Made by a program: the position numbers and the translations under genes
Assembly: GCA_905221605.1 (NCBI GenBank)
Contig: CAJNDS010001780.1
Span: 197,501 to 261,500 of the forward strand
From: Symbiodinium natans
Taxonomy: Eukaryota; Sar; Dinophyceae; Suessiales; Symbiodiniaceae
Reading direction: 5' to 3'
DNA length: 64,000 nt
Part shown: positions 1 through 9,353 of the stretch, one piece after another
Numbering within the stretch: position 1 is the stretch's first letter
Layout: every line of letters starts with the position of its first letter
Notes under the pieces: generated by a model
The model's input: only the letters and a program-made list of their open reading frames with translations
Databases searched by the model: none
What the model was told of the DNA's origin: nothing

Positions 1-1000
1 ACCCTGCGCCCCGGTTTAGGGTTTAGGGTTTAGGGTTTAGGGTTTCGGGTTTAGGGTTCCACACCCCGCTCCCTACAATTTTCAGCCACCTGGGTTTGAC
101 ATGAGCCATGCGACCCTAAACTCGGGCGGCCCTTGGGACATTAGATATTTCCCTTGTTGGGATATGCAGGACTGTTTTTCAGAGGGTTTTGAGGGCCATC
201 CTAGTGAAACCGCAACTCAGACGCCCCAAAGCTCTCCCTCAGTCTTGAAGCTTCGAAAGAGACTTGGGGGTTTACGGAAGAGCAGGACCTTTTTGGAAGA
301 AGGACCCCAAAAAGGTACCCGCAAACCCTAGACCCTAGACCCTAAACCCTAAACCCTAAACTAATGAGGACCCCAACAAGGTACCCCTGATACCGTAAAC
401 CCGCACTTGGCTAGGCGTTTTCCCTCACGCGATTTCACCTCAGAGGCTGGCGCTCGCATTGCGGGTCCAAGGGGGGGTGGGTTTACAGGTGCAGGCCCAG
501 GGCTAACTAGGACATGTCTAAGCTTATGTGGGGGCATTTGGGGCATTTTCAGGTTTAGGGGGTTGGAGGTCAGAAGTTTCTTGTGTTGAGAATTGGGGTC
601 TGAAGTTTCCTGCACAATCGCAGCAATGTCATCCCGCGCCAGGGCTCACGGATGCCCAGCTTAGGTATGTATGGTTAACAAAGCAAAAGGTTCCGGGCCA
701 TACAACCAAGGCCTATGCCCTGAGCCTCAGACTGCAGAGCTCACCCTATACCTTGAACCCGGTGACTTGAAAATGCCTAAAGCTTCAAACCTGACAGTCT
801 CTAAAACCCAAGCTGGCGAACACACTCAAACCCAAACTTTGCAACACCTTGTTTAGGTACTAACAACCCTAAACCCTACACCCTGAACCCAAACCCTAAA
901 CCCTAAACCCTAAACCCTAAATCCTAAACCCTAAACCCTAAACCCTAAACCCTAAACCTTAAACCCTAAAGGTACTAACATGATGGCTACTTTGCATTCG
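1..1000. other. Telomere-like repeats with unassigned segments
   Basis: Short TTTAGGG runs at 16-55 and CCCTAAA runs at about 330-360 and 865-970 frame two non-repeat segments. 131-211 resembles 59025-59118 (both contain TATTTCCCTT and TTCAGAGGG), so it is a dispersed repeat. 361-865 is open in several frames but no protein motif was recognised. Confidence 0.5.
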
Positions 1001-1344
1001 TTTATGAAACCTCCCACTGCGAGGTGAGGCACCTTGTCGGGGGGGGCTTTATCTTCTTCGAGGGCTCAGGGCTGCCTGGGCTGTAGGGTTTAGGGTTTAG
1101 GGTTTAGGGTCTAGGGTTTAGGGTTTGGGGTTTAGGATTTAGGGCTTAGGGCTTAGCTCGCTTCGCCACGAAGTCTGGAGGCTTAGTCTCCAGACCTAGC
1201 GTCCCAGTAGAACTCTCCGCGCTCTCAACCTCAAATACCCTGATCCCTAAAACCTAAACCCTAAACCCTAAACCCTGCACTTAAGAAGGTCACATTATCC
1301 CAAGCCCTTGAACGACCCGAGAGACGCCTGTCTCACTTCACAAG

Positions 1345-1395
1345 GTGGTGTACTTCTCGAATGGGAACCTGCCCATGCAAGAGCAGCTTTGGATG
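1345..1395 (+). CDS. Candidate exon, unknown protein
   Basis: 17 codons reading VVYFSNGNLPMQEQLWM, preceded by ACAAG|G and followed by a GC donor (GCCCCGG), phase 0 at both ends. Codon third positions are mostly G or C. The host gene is not recognised; the retroelement at 3133 lies downstream. Confidence 0.45.
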
Positions 1396-1922
1396 GCCCC
1401 GGCCCCAAGACCCCACACCCCAAACCCTGAACCCTAAACCTTAAACCCGAAACCCTAAACCCTAAACCCTAATCCCTAAGCCCTAAACCCGAAGCCCGAA
1501 ACCCTAAACCCTAAACCCTATTTGGGGCTAAGAGGGTCTCGTTCCGAAATGCTTTCAGAGGGCCTTGGCGGGCCAACCTTGACCAGAAATGGGTTCGGAG
1601 CTTGATGGTTTGAGTTGGGGCTCATGGTTTAGGTTGTAGGCCTCAGGGTTCAGCGTTCAGGGCTTCGGGTTCAATTTCTGAAGTTTGGTGTTGGCTGAAC
1701 ACCAAGCCTGCAGTATAGAACTTTGAAAAGTTGGGGCAGTTGGGTGGCTGTACTTGTTCCTGGCGAGGGCAACCCTCTGACCTTCAACCCCCATAAAAGA
1801 GACCGACAAGCGCTAAACTGCAAGCCCCAAAACCCCAAAACCATAAGTCCAAAAACCCTTTAAGCTCTAAACCCTAAAAACGTAATGCCTAATTCGCGGT
1901 TCGCTCTGGAACTCTGGTCGAG

Positions 1923-1958
1923 GCTTTGGTAGCCAGTGTGCCCTTTGGCCTCTCTTGG
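1923..1958 (+). CDS. Candidate exon, unknown protein
   Basis: 12 codons (ALVASVPFGLSW) between a CGAG|G acceptor and a GTTCTAC donor, phase 0. It is flanked by CCCTAAA arrays on both sides. Short, so tentative. Confidence 0.33.
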
Positions 1959-2416
1959 GTTCTACGGCTCCCTTACAAATGTAACCGACCGCCAAACGGG
2001 TGCACCCTAAACCCGAATTAAACCCTAAACCCTAAACCCTAAGCTGTAAATCCTAAAGCCTAAACCCCAAACCCTAAACCCCAATCCCGTACCCTCACCA
2101 TAAAATGGTTGGAGCATGTTTGAAATGAGTCGGTCGGAGATCTTGTATCTCCGGACTCCACCTTTTGATCTCCAGCTAAACCCAACGACGCTTTTCCTAA
2201 AGCTGTAGAGGCTTAGGGTTTAGGGTTCAGGGTTTAGGGTTTAGTCGTTTAGGGTTTAGGGTTTAGGGTGGTTGGAGCTTTTGAGCTTTCAAGCCCTCTA
2301 CCACATGTACTGCACCTGAAGTCTACGAGGCTAGGAGTCAGGCCCATTTTTTGGGGTTTAGGTTCCCTTACAAGCCCTTTTAAACCCGAAAAGGTGGCCC
2401 TTCTTATTCCTAGGTT

Positions 2417-2850
2417 TAAGCCCTAAACCCTAAACCCTAAACCCTAAACCCTAAACCCTAAACCCTAAACCCTAAACCCTAAACCCTAAACCCTAAACCC
2501 TAAACCCTAAACCCTAAACCCTAAACCCTAAACCCTAAACCCTAAACCCTAAACCCTAAACCATACACCCTAAACCCTAAACCCTAAACCCTAAACCCTA
2601 AACCCTAAACCCTAAACCCTAAACCCTAAACCCTAAACCCTAAACCCTAAACCCTAAACCCTGAAGATGCAAGCCCTCGATCCTGTGAAACGCCCAGTTG
2701 GACGGGTCCGTGGCCGCGGCGATGCTCTACTTTAAGGCAGCCCGGTCTTGTTTAGGGTTTAGGGTTTAGGGTTTAGGGTTTAGGGTTTAGGGTTTAGGGT
2801 TTAGGGTTTAGGGTTTAGGGTTTAGGGTTTAGGGTTTAGGGTTTAGGGTT
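2417..2850. repeat. Two opposed telomere-like arrays
   Basis: CCCTAAA units run from about 2417 to 2662 with almost no variation. After 90 bp of unique sequence, TTTAGGG units run from 2752 to 2850. The unique block (2667-2745) has an open frame reading LDGSVAAAMLYFK and may be an exon. Confidence 0.95.
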
Positions 2851-3132
2851 TACCTCCTGAAGCCTTACTTGGAGGTCCATGGATGCTTATGACTCTAATT
2901 ATAAGCCTACTTCTAACCCACCTAGAGGACTTAGGGGGGCTTAGAAGTACAGTTACAATTGGGGTTCTGAGTACCCATGATCCTGGAAGTAGAGCCGGGT
3001 TCGGTTCAAGGGTTCAGGGGCTCACGAGCTTGGGGGTTTAAGGGCCTAGGGTCTAAGGGGTCTAGGGGGGCTGCTGAGGTCTTACGTCCTAGGGTTGAAT
3101 GCCGTGTTCTCATGGTGTTTGTGGGCTTTGAG

Positions 3133-3247
3133 TGCTTGTGCTGTCAGGCTAGGGCAGGCATGGTGCAGCACACATAAACAGGCGCGACATCAGGCACCGA
3201 CGATCTTGGCTCAGGCCAAGGGAGTCGTGCCAGCAGAACTCTTTTCT
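3133..3247 (+). repeat. Split direct repeat A1 of the retroelement
   Basis: 115 bp identical to A2 at 9122-9236. It begins TGCTTGTGCTGTCAGG and ends at CTCTTTTCT, just before the recombinase gene. It marks the left end of the element; the sequence left of it (GGGCTTTGAG) is unrelated to that left of A2. Confidence 0.92.
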
Positions 3248-3278
3248 TAGAAAAGAGAAAGGCCATGAGCCTTCAGCC

Positions 3279-5219
3279 ATGGATGCCATCAAGGAGTGGC
3301 TGACGAAGCATGGCTATTCGGATTTGCTGGATTGGGCTTCGCATGAAGGCCTGGAAACGGTGGATGATTTAGCCTTCTTCTTTACTGACACGCATGTGCC
3401 GACATCAGAGCCGCTCAAGGCTGCTTGGGTACAGGCAAGAGAGTGCAGATCAGATGGTTATGTCATTGCAAAAGACTTGCTGCAAGTCGGTCACATAGCG
3501 TGCGGCCCACGGATGCGCAAGCCTCATGTGCGTGCTAAAGCGACGCAAGGTATGCTCAAACCACTCACTGTAAAGGTTGATTTCATTCAGCGCCAGTTGC
3601 AAGTAAACCGAGCCATTCAGTTGTCAATGTCCTGGGCGCCAGCATTTGGTGTCAAAGCTGGAGTGGTCGATGAAGCCATGTTGCAGCGACGTGTCAAGTC
3701 ATTGTCTGCGCGTCTATTGGGATTTGAGCCGCGTACGGTGAAAGCTGCGCTAGCTGAGTGGCAACGATTGTGGAGCCATGTCCGCAGTCAAAATCCGCCC
3801 AGCGCAGCTCTTCAGTTCGGGGCTGGCGTCCCGGCAGTTCTTGTAGAAGATTACATCAACATCTCCTCCGAAGGAAAAGGGACATCTGTGCCGAAGGCAT
3901 GCTACGATCGCTTGGCCTGGCTTGCCCGACACTTGCAAGCGCCTCTTGATATGGAAGCAGTTCCTGTGCCCCGCACTGTGCACCAGGCGGAGCTGCGCGA
4001 TTCTGGGGAGCGAGGGCAGGCTGTGCCGCTGGAGCCTTTTATGGTGGGTTTCCTCTGCAGCCGTGCGCAAGAGGCCAGAACTCAGCAACTGGCATCAGCG
4101 TGCGTCTTGTCTGTGATGGTGGTCTTGGCGTTCATGCCGCTGCGATATCGACATGCTTTGCGCATGGTGCCGGTCAGTAGGGCTCCAAAGTGGGTCTGTT
4201 TCTGGGTTTTTCGTGGTAAAGGCAGAATCAATGGCATCAGGAAAGGATTCAGTTGGTTCGTGCCGAGATTGCCGGTGCTGGAAGAGTCATTGCGCTGCAT
4301 CTGGGATGGATGGCACAGCACGCAAGCTTTGCCTTGCTACCAGGCAAGCCCGCCTGTTTTCATTTGCCACATTGATGGTCGCGCTGTGTCCCTGTCTCAG
4401 TTCAATGACATGGCGCAGCGACAGCTGGCAGATGTCTTGTGCGCGGATTCGCCGCCCGTGTCTTCGTACTCCTTCCGACGCTGCGCTCCCACAGCGCTAG
4501 ATTGCCGCGGTGCCCCATGGCCTGAGCGCTTTGATGTGGGAGGGTGGCAGATGGACGAGGCGGCAATTCGCGATCGCAGGGCAACCAGAAATTCCATGCC
4601 TTTCCGCTATAGTGGCCAGCGCGAGGGGAACGAAGTGCAGAGCAAGGCGCTTCACGCTTTGACGTTCGCTGCTTCTTTGGAGGCGAACGTGTCGTCCTGG
4701 CAGGATTTTCGGGCTTGGTGGACACGTCAGCCAGCGGCCACGGTGCAGTCCTGGCAAGAGGAGGCAGCAACCTACGCGGACTTCTCTGCGAAGGCGGAGT
4801 TTGCAGCACGGGCCCCAGGTCACCTGAAACACATGGAAAATCGAAGGTATGTGCCTCGCCAGCCTTCTTTGCAGCCATCGCGACCATGTGGGAAGCGTGT
4901 CTTTGATCCTCAGAGTTGGGTGTCAGCGGGCCGACGCGGCGCTCTCATGCATCTGTGCCGCGCGGATGCTGTGGGCCCTGTATGCTCATGGCGTCAGAAG
5001 CTGAAGAACGGCGTCTTCAAAGGAAAAGCTTTGAGGTTTGACTCCTTGTCTGAGGCGGTCAGTGCAGATCGTCCTTTTTGTACAGCTTGCGTTTTCTTGT
5101 TGCCAGAGCATCTAAAGAGCCAGGTGGTTTCAGCGCAAGAAATCAAGAAGCGTACTGAAGCGCGTGCTTGTTACCCATCCATGTCTGCGTCGCGCAAAGA
5201 GCGCCAGCGGTGTTTTTAG
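3279..5219 (+). CDS. Tyrosine recombinase (integrase) of the retroelement
   Basis: 646 residues from an ATG 31 bp past repeat A1. The catalytic fold is visible in the middle: the first arginine in PLRYRHALRM (R289), a lysine in the hairpin segment FRGKGR (K314), YSFRR (Y397 to R400) at the usual HxxR box, GGWQ (W423) at the H/W position, and the likely nucleophile in MPFRYSG (Y444). The H of HxxR is replaced by Y. The first 60 residues form a helical domain resembling the start of the Gag protein. About 200 residues follow the nucleophile, ending in a Cys-containing segment with FCTACVFLLP. Known: such enzymes integrate a circular DNA copy by strand exchange, without an RT-type integrase. The frame is intact, so the protein could be active. 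Its position upstream of Gag is unusual. Confidence 0.85.
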   Translation: MDAIKEWLTKHGYSDLLDWASHEGLETVDDLAFFFTDTHVPTSEPLKAAWVQARECRSDGYVIAKDLLQVGHIACGPRMRKPHVRAKATQGMLKPLTVKVDFIQRQLQVNRAIQLSMSWAPAFGVKAGVVDEAMLQRRVKSLSARLLGFEPRTVKAALAEWQRLWSHVRSQNPPSAALQFGAGVPAVLVEDYINISSEGKGTSVPKACYDRLAWLARHLQAPLDMEAVPVPRTVHQAELRDSGERGQAVPLEPFMVGFLCSRAQEARTQQLASACVLSVMVVLAFMPLRYRHALRMVPVSRAPKWVCFWVFRGKGRINGIRKGFSWFVPRLPVLEESLRCIWDGWHSTQALPCYQASPPVFICHIDGRAVSLSQFNDMAQRQLADVLCADSPPVSSYSFRRCAPTALDCRGAPWPERFDVGGWQMDEAAIRDRRATRNSMPFRYSGQREGNEVQSKALHALTFAASLEANVSSWQDFRAWWTRQPAATVQSWQEEAATYADFSAKAEFAARAPGHLKHMENRRYVPRQPSLQPSRPCGKRVFDPQSWVSAGRRGALMHLCRADAVGPVCSWRQKLKNGVFKGKALRFDSLSEAVSADRPFCTACVFLLPEHLKSQVVSAQEIKKRTEARACYPSMSASRKERQRCF

Positions 5220-5309
5220 CCTTGAAGTTGCCGCAGTCAGGACTCCTTTTTTTCTTGTAGCTTCGTAGTGGCCTTGTTCTTTGAGCAGCGCTCGCTCTCA
5301 GCCAGTAGC

Positions 5310-6500
5310 ATGGCTCTGACAGTGGCAGACCTGCAACCCCCAGCACAGCCTGCGGATGACCCTTCCGAGCTCTTCAAGGAGCTGTGCCTCAAGTTCAATG
5401 TCAATGAAAAAGTCGGCGCCTTCTTAGTCAATGAGGGATGCCGTAGCCTTGAAGACTTTGCCAAGTTCGTCACGAATGACGATGAGGTTAGGGTCCATGT
5501 GATTGACAAAGTGCAGGATTTGTCGAACAAGGGCGTGCAAACGGCTAGAGTTCGCAAAGCCTGGGCGGCAGTAGTCGAAGCTGTCCAGAAAGCAGCTGAC
5601 CAGAAGCGCAAAGGTCTCGAAACCCCTGAGCTGGAAGCTTTGTTGGGCACAGAAGAGCTTGAGTCTCTTCACGTTGCCTTTTGGGGGCGCTATCGGATGA
5701 GGTATCCGGCAGCTCGCACGCCGTCAGATTTGCTGGTGTCAAATCTCAATCGCCTTTTCAAAAGCAGACTCCTCACCATTCACAAAGTCCTCAAAGTCAA
5801 ATCGTTGGCAGCACAGCTCAGCGGTGAAAAGAAGCGCACCAAGGTCACGGAGGGTGTGCACATTGTCCATGCTGAAACGGTAGAGGACCATGTCGAAGAA
5901 AATGTAGCCAATTTTTTGATCCAGCTGGAGATGCTGATGGTGGCTTTCGCTAAAGCAGGCACGTTTGCGCCGCCTGATGTCCCGACTTCTCCTGAAGATG
6001 TGCATTCTGACCCATGCAGCTATGTTTTTTGCCCGCTGGATGTTTGCATGGCGCATTTTCATAGGGTGCAGAAGTATGTCATGTCAATGCCCGTGAGCCG
6101 CTTGCCAGAAATCGTGACCAAAGAAGAGGAGGACAGGGCTCTCTGGTGTGAGCGGTTTCGGGGCAGCAAGCGCACGATCGGCGCCGTCATTCGAGAAGTC
6201 TACACTGAGAGGCAAGCAGTGTGGAGTTTGCCAAGCTCAGCTGACGTGCCACCTCCGCCTGCTGCGGAGCTTGAAAGCACCAGGAAGTCCAAGACTGTTT
6301 ACTATGCTACTGCGCTGAAGGATGGCAAAGCCATCTGCCAGGATTGGAACCGTGGCCAGTGTGTCAAGTCGGGCCCTTGCCCCAAGAAGCAGCTGCACGT
6401 GTGCAATGTGCAGGTAGGTTCCCGGCAAGCGCGAGTCTGTGGCATGAGCAACCACCGTGGCATCAACTGCAAGCAGGCGGAAAGGGCCCGCAAGGCCTGA
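5310..6500 (+). CDS. Gag-like protein with CCCH-type zinc knuckle
   Basis: 396 residues from the first in-frame ATG at 5310; the open frame begins slightly earlier, but only non-ATG starts lie there. The N-terminal ~90 residues are helical (VGAFLVNEG, SLEDFAKFVTNDDEV, VRKAWAAVVEA) and echo the start of the recombinase. Near the C-terminus CQDWNRGQC, then CPKKQLHVC and a further Cys/His pair resemble the C-x7-C-x5-C-x5-H knuckle of Gag proteins in dinoflagellate retroelements, which would bind the RNA genome. It ends at a lone TGA (6498-6500), after which the same frame stays open into pol for 366 more codons. An ATG overlaps the stop (TGATG), but its frame does not lead to the polymerase. Function is inferred from motif and position. 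Confidence 0.72.
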   Translation: MALTVADLQPPAQPADDPSELFKELCLKFNVNEKVGAFLVNEGCRSLEDFAKFVTNDDEVRVHVIDKVQDLSNKGVQTARVRKAWAAVVEAVQKAADQKRKGLETPELEALLGTEELESLHVAFWGRYRMRYPAARTPSDLLVSNLNRLFKSRLLTIHKVLKVKSLAAQLSGEKKRTKVTEGVHIVHAETVEDHVEENVANFLIQLEMLMVAFAKAGTFAPPDVPTSPEDVHSDPCSYVFCPLDVCMAHFHRVQKYVMSMPVSRLPEIVTKEEEDRALWCERFRGSKRTIGAVIREVYTERQAVWSLPSSADVPPPPAAELESTRKSKTVYYATALKDGKAICQDWNRGQCVKSGPCPKKQLHVCNVQVGSRQARVCGMSNHRGINCKQAERARKA

Positions 6501-7601
6501 TGGTGCCCAGGCGAGGGCGGGCCAGAGACTTCGCTTGGGGCCAGTCTGCAGTCTGGCAGTTGTGCCGCCGCGTTGCCACCAGCAGTCCAGCTGGAGTTTT
6601 GCCAGGAAGCCATTGTCAGTGGTTTCCGCTTCATGTTTCCGAGAGAAGCGCTGCATGGCTTTGCATTGCCCATGCTGCAAGATTTGTTCAACCATCCGTT
6701 TTTCACGTTGTTTCACCAATGGACTGCCGATCATCGAGTGGATGTCAACACAAGTCACCTAACAGCAACTGCCAAGGTTCAGCCAAGCTTGGGATTGCAG
6801 ACAACAGTCCTGGCCCAAAAAGGTGCGTTGCCCAGCAAAGTTCTTCCTCACCAAAGCAAGGAAGCCCTATTCCGAGCATGCTGTAAAGCATCCCATGAGG
6901 AGAGGTTGCCGTTTGATGATTTGGCATGCTCTGCAGATTTTTCTTTTGCGGCGTGGTGTGCCATTCATTGCTTGCCGGTTTTGCGAGACCACCGCAAGTT
7001 AGGCCGCGACCTGCTGCAGGAATTGTCGCGCCGCTGCCAGCCCCTATCCCGCCATTTGCGAAAATTTTTGCATCCGTCAATCAACAGTGTGGCAGGGCAC
7101 ATCCATGTTGGGCTTATTGCTGCCTTGATAATCCTCATGAAGTGGCCGGACAGGACTCTGCCTCTGGGATTTTTGCAAGGCTTTGCGTTGATTGGTCAGC
7201 TTGAGACGGTCAGCATCTGGACAGCAGTTGATGAGGTTCCCGACATCGATGAGGCCACCTTGTGTGGCACAGGCCCAGCCGTGTTGCAGCAGTACGGCCG
7301 GAGACATTTTGACCAGGATGAGCTGCAATTCCTTTGGGCCAGTTGCCAGAAGGAAGTGGCCAATGGCAAAGCGGGCGCGCCTGTAACCGTGGAGTCGCTG
7401 GATGTGGAATATGGCAAAGACTCTTGGTCTGTAGTGCCTGCCTTTGTGCATACTCAGCCGGACGGGAAGCGCAGACGCATCGATGATGCTAAAGCTGGCA
7501 TGCAAAATCTTGCCACGGCTTTTTTCGGAACGTTTCAGTATGGTCTCTGCCATGATGCCTGCCGTGGCTGCTCGAGCGCTTGGAGCGTGGGCAGCGCGTG
7601 A
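6501..7601 (+). CDS. Pol part 1: linker and fingers of reverse transcriptase
   Basis: Open from the codon after the Gag TGA and in the same frame, ending at TGA 7599-7601. There is no obvious initiating ATG at its start, which suggests stop readthrough or loss of fusion to Gag. Most of it is an unassigned linker. The end carries VVPAFVHTQPDGKRRRIDDA, the RT motif just before the palm in which the template-grip region reads roughly DGK-R-IDDAK. Homology runs out near 7520-7525 (six T), after which the RT continues in the +1 frame; the last ~25 codons here are probably out-of-frame read. Confidence 0.72.
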   Translation, partial: WCPGEGGPETSLGASLQSGSCAAALPPAVQLEFCQEAIVSGFRFMFPREALHGFALPMLQDLFNHPFFTLFHQWTADHRVDVNTSHLTATAKVQPSLGLQTTVLAQKGALPSKVLPHQSKEALFRACCKASHEERLPFDDLACSADFSFAAWCAIHCLPVLRDHRKLGRDLLQELSRRCQPLSRHLRKFLHPSINSVAGHIHVGLIAALIILMKWPDRTLPLGFLQGFALIGQLETVSIWTAVDEVPDIDEATLCGTGPAVLQQYGRRHFDQDELQFLWASCQKEVANGKAGAPVTVESLDVEYGKDSWSVVPAFVHTQPDGKRRRIDDAKAGMQNLATAFFGTFQYGLCHDACRGCSSAWSVGSA

Positions 7602-8901
7602 AGGAGCAGTGACCATGTTGCAGAGCACCCGCCTTTTCACAGCTGCAGAAGATCTGCCGGAGGCGTACCGCATTTTGCCAGTTCATCCTCGGCATCTCAG
7701 ACACAACAACGTGGCTGTGCAACATCCCCAAACAAAAGAGGTTCATGTCTTTCCATGTTGGGCCTTGTTGTTTGGATTTGCCGCCAGCGTTTTTCAGTTT
7801 GAGAGATTTTCCTTTTTCTTGGAGGCGGCTGGGAGGCGAGTCCTGCATCTCATGGTGAGCCTCTACGTGGACGACAGCCATTTAGATGATTTGGAGTGTG
7901 CAGGAGGGCATGGGCAAGCTCTGTGGAAAGAGTTGGCCACTGAGTGCGGCCAGTCCTTTAAAGAAGCCAAGGCTCAAGACCTCGCGCTGCAAAACGATTT
8001 TTTGGGTATTTCTCATGACACCAGCGCTGCCTTCAGTTCATGGACTGTCTCCTTTCATGCCAAGCAGAGCCTTGTGGACAAAGCTGTTGGGTTGATTCGC
8101 GCAAGGATGGCTGCAGGCCGCACGACCCCTGCGCAGGCCTCCAAGATTCGAGGCGTTTGCGGCTTCATTGCCCTCGCGCAGTGGGGGCGTGTTGGTCGTG
8201 CTCCATTTGGCCCCTTGCGCCGCAGGCAGTACAGTGACAAGCATCCGTGGGACAATTCGCGGGAGCTGTGCAGGGCGTATAATTTGCTCCTGATGCTTTT
8301 GGAGTTCCATGTGCCTAGAACAGTCAAAGTAACAGCCAGTGCGCTTGGTTTCCTGGTTGTGGCCTCGGATGCGCAAGCTGATTCAAACCCTTCGGGCGGT
8401 GTGCTGATTTACGACCCTGTGACAGGTCACAAAGTGGGGGGGCACTTGCAGTTTCAGCAGCAACTTCTGGAAGCTTGGGGGTATTCTCCTGCAGCGTTGC
8501 GGGCTGGAGCAAATCCCATAGCTTTGTGTGAGTGCTGCATGTTGCCAATTACCCTCATGAATTTTCGGAATATCTTCGCAGGAAGAGACGTTTTATGGCT
8601 GTGCGACAACACGACTGCACTCTATTCCATTGTCAAGGGCACAGCTAGGGGTCCGCAGCTGGATTGCATCGTTGCGGTGTTTCATTTTCTCTTGTATTTC
8701 CTCAACGTCCGATGCTGGCTCGAGTGGGTGGGCAGTAACAGCAATTATTCGGATGGAATCAGCAGAGAATTGGACAAGGATCCTTTCAGCACAGCTCATG
8801 GCTTCGAGCTTCGGCCGATGTGGTGCCCGCAATCCTTGTGGTTCCAACCCTTGCGGGTGATGTGGAAACGTTGTCAGCAGTTTGAAGTTAGTCACGTCTG
8901 A
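7522..8901 (+). CDS. Pol part 2: reverse transcriptase palm and RNase H
   Basis: Continues the polymerase in the +1 frame after the six-T run. RT motif A is DLPEAYRILPVHP (Asp codon 7651-7653), motif B FGFAASVFQFERF, and motif C YVDD at 7864-7875. The RNase H domain follows with its four acidic positions: D in VVASDAQA (8368), E in ALCECCML, D in WLCDNTTAL (8605) and D in GSNSNYSDGISR. Known: these copy element RNA into DNA and remove the template. The stop at 8899-8901 precedes repeat B1 by about 80 bp. A start codon inside this frame is not expected; it depends on part 1. Either a programmed +1 shift or a disabling one-base insertion separates the two parts. Confidence 0.88.
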   Translation, partial: FSERFSMVSAMMPAVAARALGAWAAREGAVTMLQSTRLFTAAEDLPEAYRILPVHPRHLRHNNVAVQHPQTKEVHVFPCWALLFGFAASVFQFERFSFFLEAAGRRVLHLMVSLYVDDSHLDDLECAGGHGQALWKELATECGQSFKEAKAQDLALQNDFLGISHDTSAAFSSWTVSFHAKQSLVDKAVGLIRARMAAGRTTPAQASKIRGVCGFIALAQWGRVGRAPFGPLRRRQYSDKHPWDNSRELCRAYNLLLMLLEFHVPRTVKVTASALGFLVVASDAQADSNPSGGVLIYDPVTGHKVGGHLQFQQQLLEAWGYSPAALRAGANPIALCECCMLPITLMNFRNIFAGRDVLWLCDNTTALYSIVKGTARGPQLDCIVAVFHFLLYFLNVRCWLEWVGSNSNYSDGISRELDKDPFSTAHGFELRPMWCPQSLWFQPLRVMWKRCQQFEVSHV

Positions 8902-8980
8902 GGAGCATGCGGCACCAGCCGAACCGTGTGGACAGTCGAGCATCGTTGGCAGAAAAGTGTGAATACATCGGAGCAGCGTT

Positions 8981-9121
8981 GGGTGAGTCACACTCCTGAT
9001 GCTATCATGTCTGTGTTCTATTATCAGCTGCCAACTTTTGCCTTAATTCTGCCAATGCGATTCAGTACGGCTTTGTTGGCCGCAGAAAAACCAAATCTGC
9101 ATGCAGTCGCTGATATGTTTA
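8981..9121 (+). repeat. Split direct repeat B1 of the retroelement
   Basis: 141 bp starting GGGTGAGTCACACTCC, matching B2 at 9354-9494. It abuts A2 with no spacer, the B1A2 arrangement typical of split direct repeats. Confidence 0.92.
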
Positions 9122-9236
9122 TGCTTGTGCTGTCAGGCTAGGGCAGGCATGGTGCAGCACACATAAACAGGCGCGACATCAGGCACCGACGATCTTGGCT
9201 CAGGCCAAGGGAGTCGTGCCAGCAGAACTCTTTTCT
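9122..9236 (+). repeat. Split direct repeat A2 of the retroelement
   Basis: Identical 115-bp copy of A1, directly joined to B1 and followed by a 117-bp unique spacer before B2. Confidence 0.92.
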
Positions 9237-9353
9237 CCCTCCCTGGCCCACCCTGGTTTCTGACCGCATATGGGGGGGACGGCAGCTGTGCGCCGCAGGG
9301 GGATGCTAGTACGTTGAGACTGGATAGCGCAAGGGCGCGTAGGCATGTGCATG

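Noticed and set aside
1-60. True chromosome end (telomere)
   Set aside because: TTTAGGG units occur throughout the window in both orientations, are short here, and are followed by genes; they are interstitial.
2869-2990. tRNA-like or structured RNA
   Set aside because: Some internal complementarity, but no cloverleaf with conserved positions; it resembles other dispersed miniature repeats instead.
4402-4887. 161-codon minus-strand frame within the recombinase gene
   Set aside because: Antisense shadow of a strongly coding region with recognised catalytic motifs on the plus strand.
6344-6886. 180-codon open frame spanning the Gag-pol junction
   Set aside because: It overlaps Gag and the pol linker in another frame, has no motif, and does not lead into the polymerase frame.
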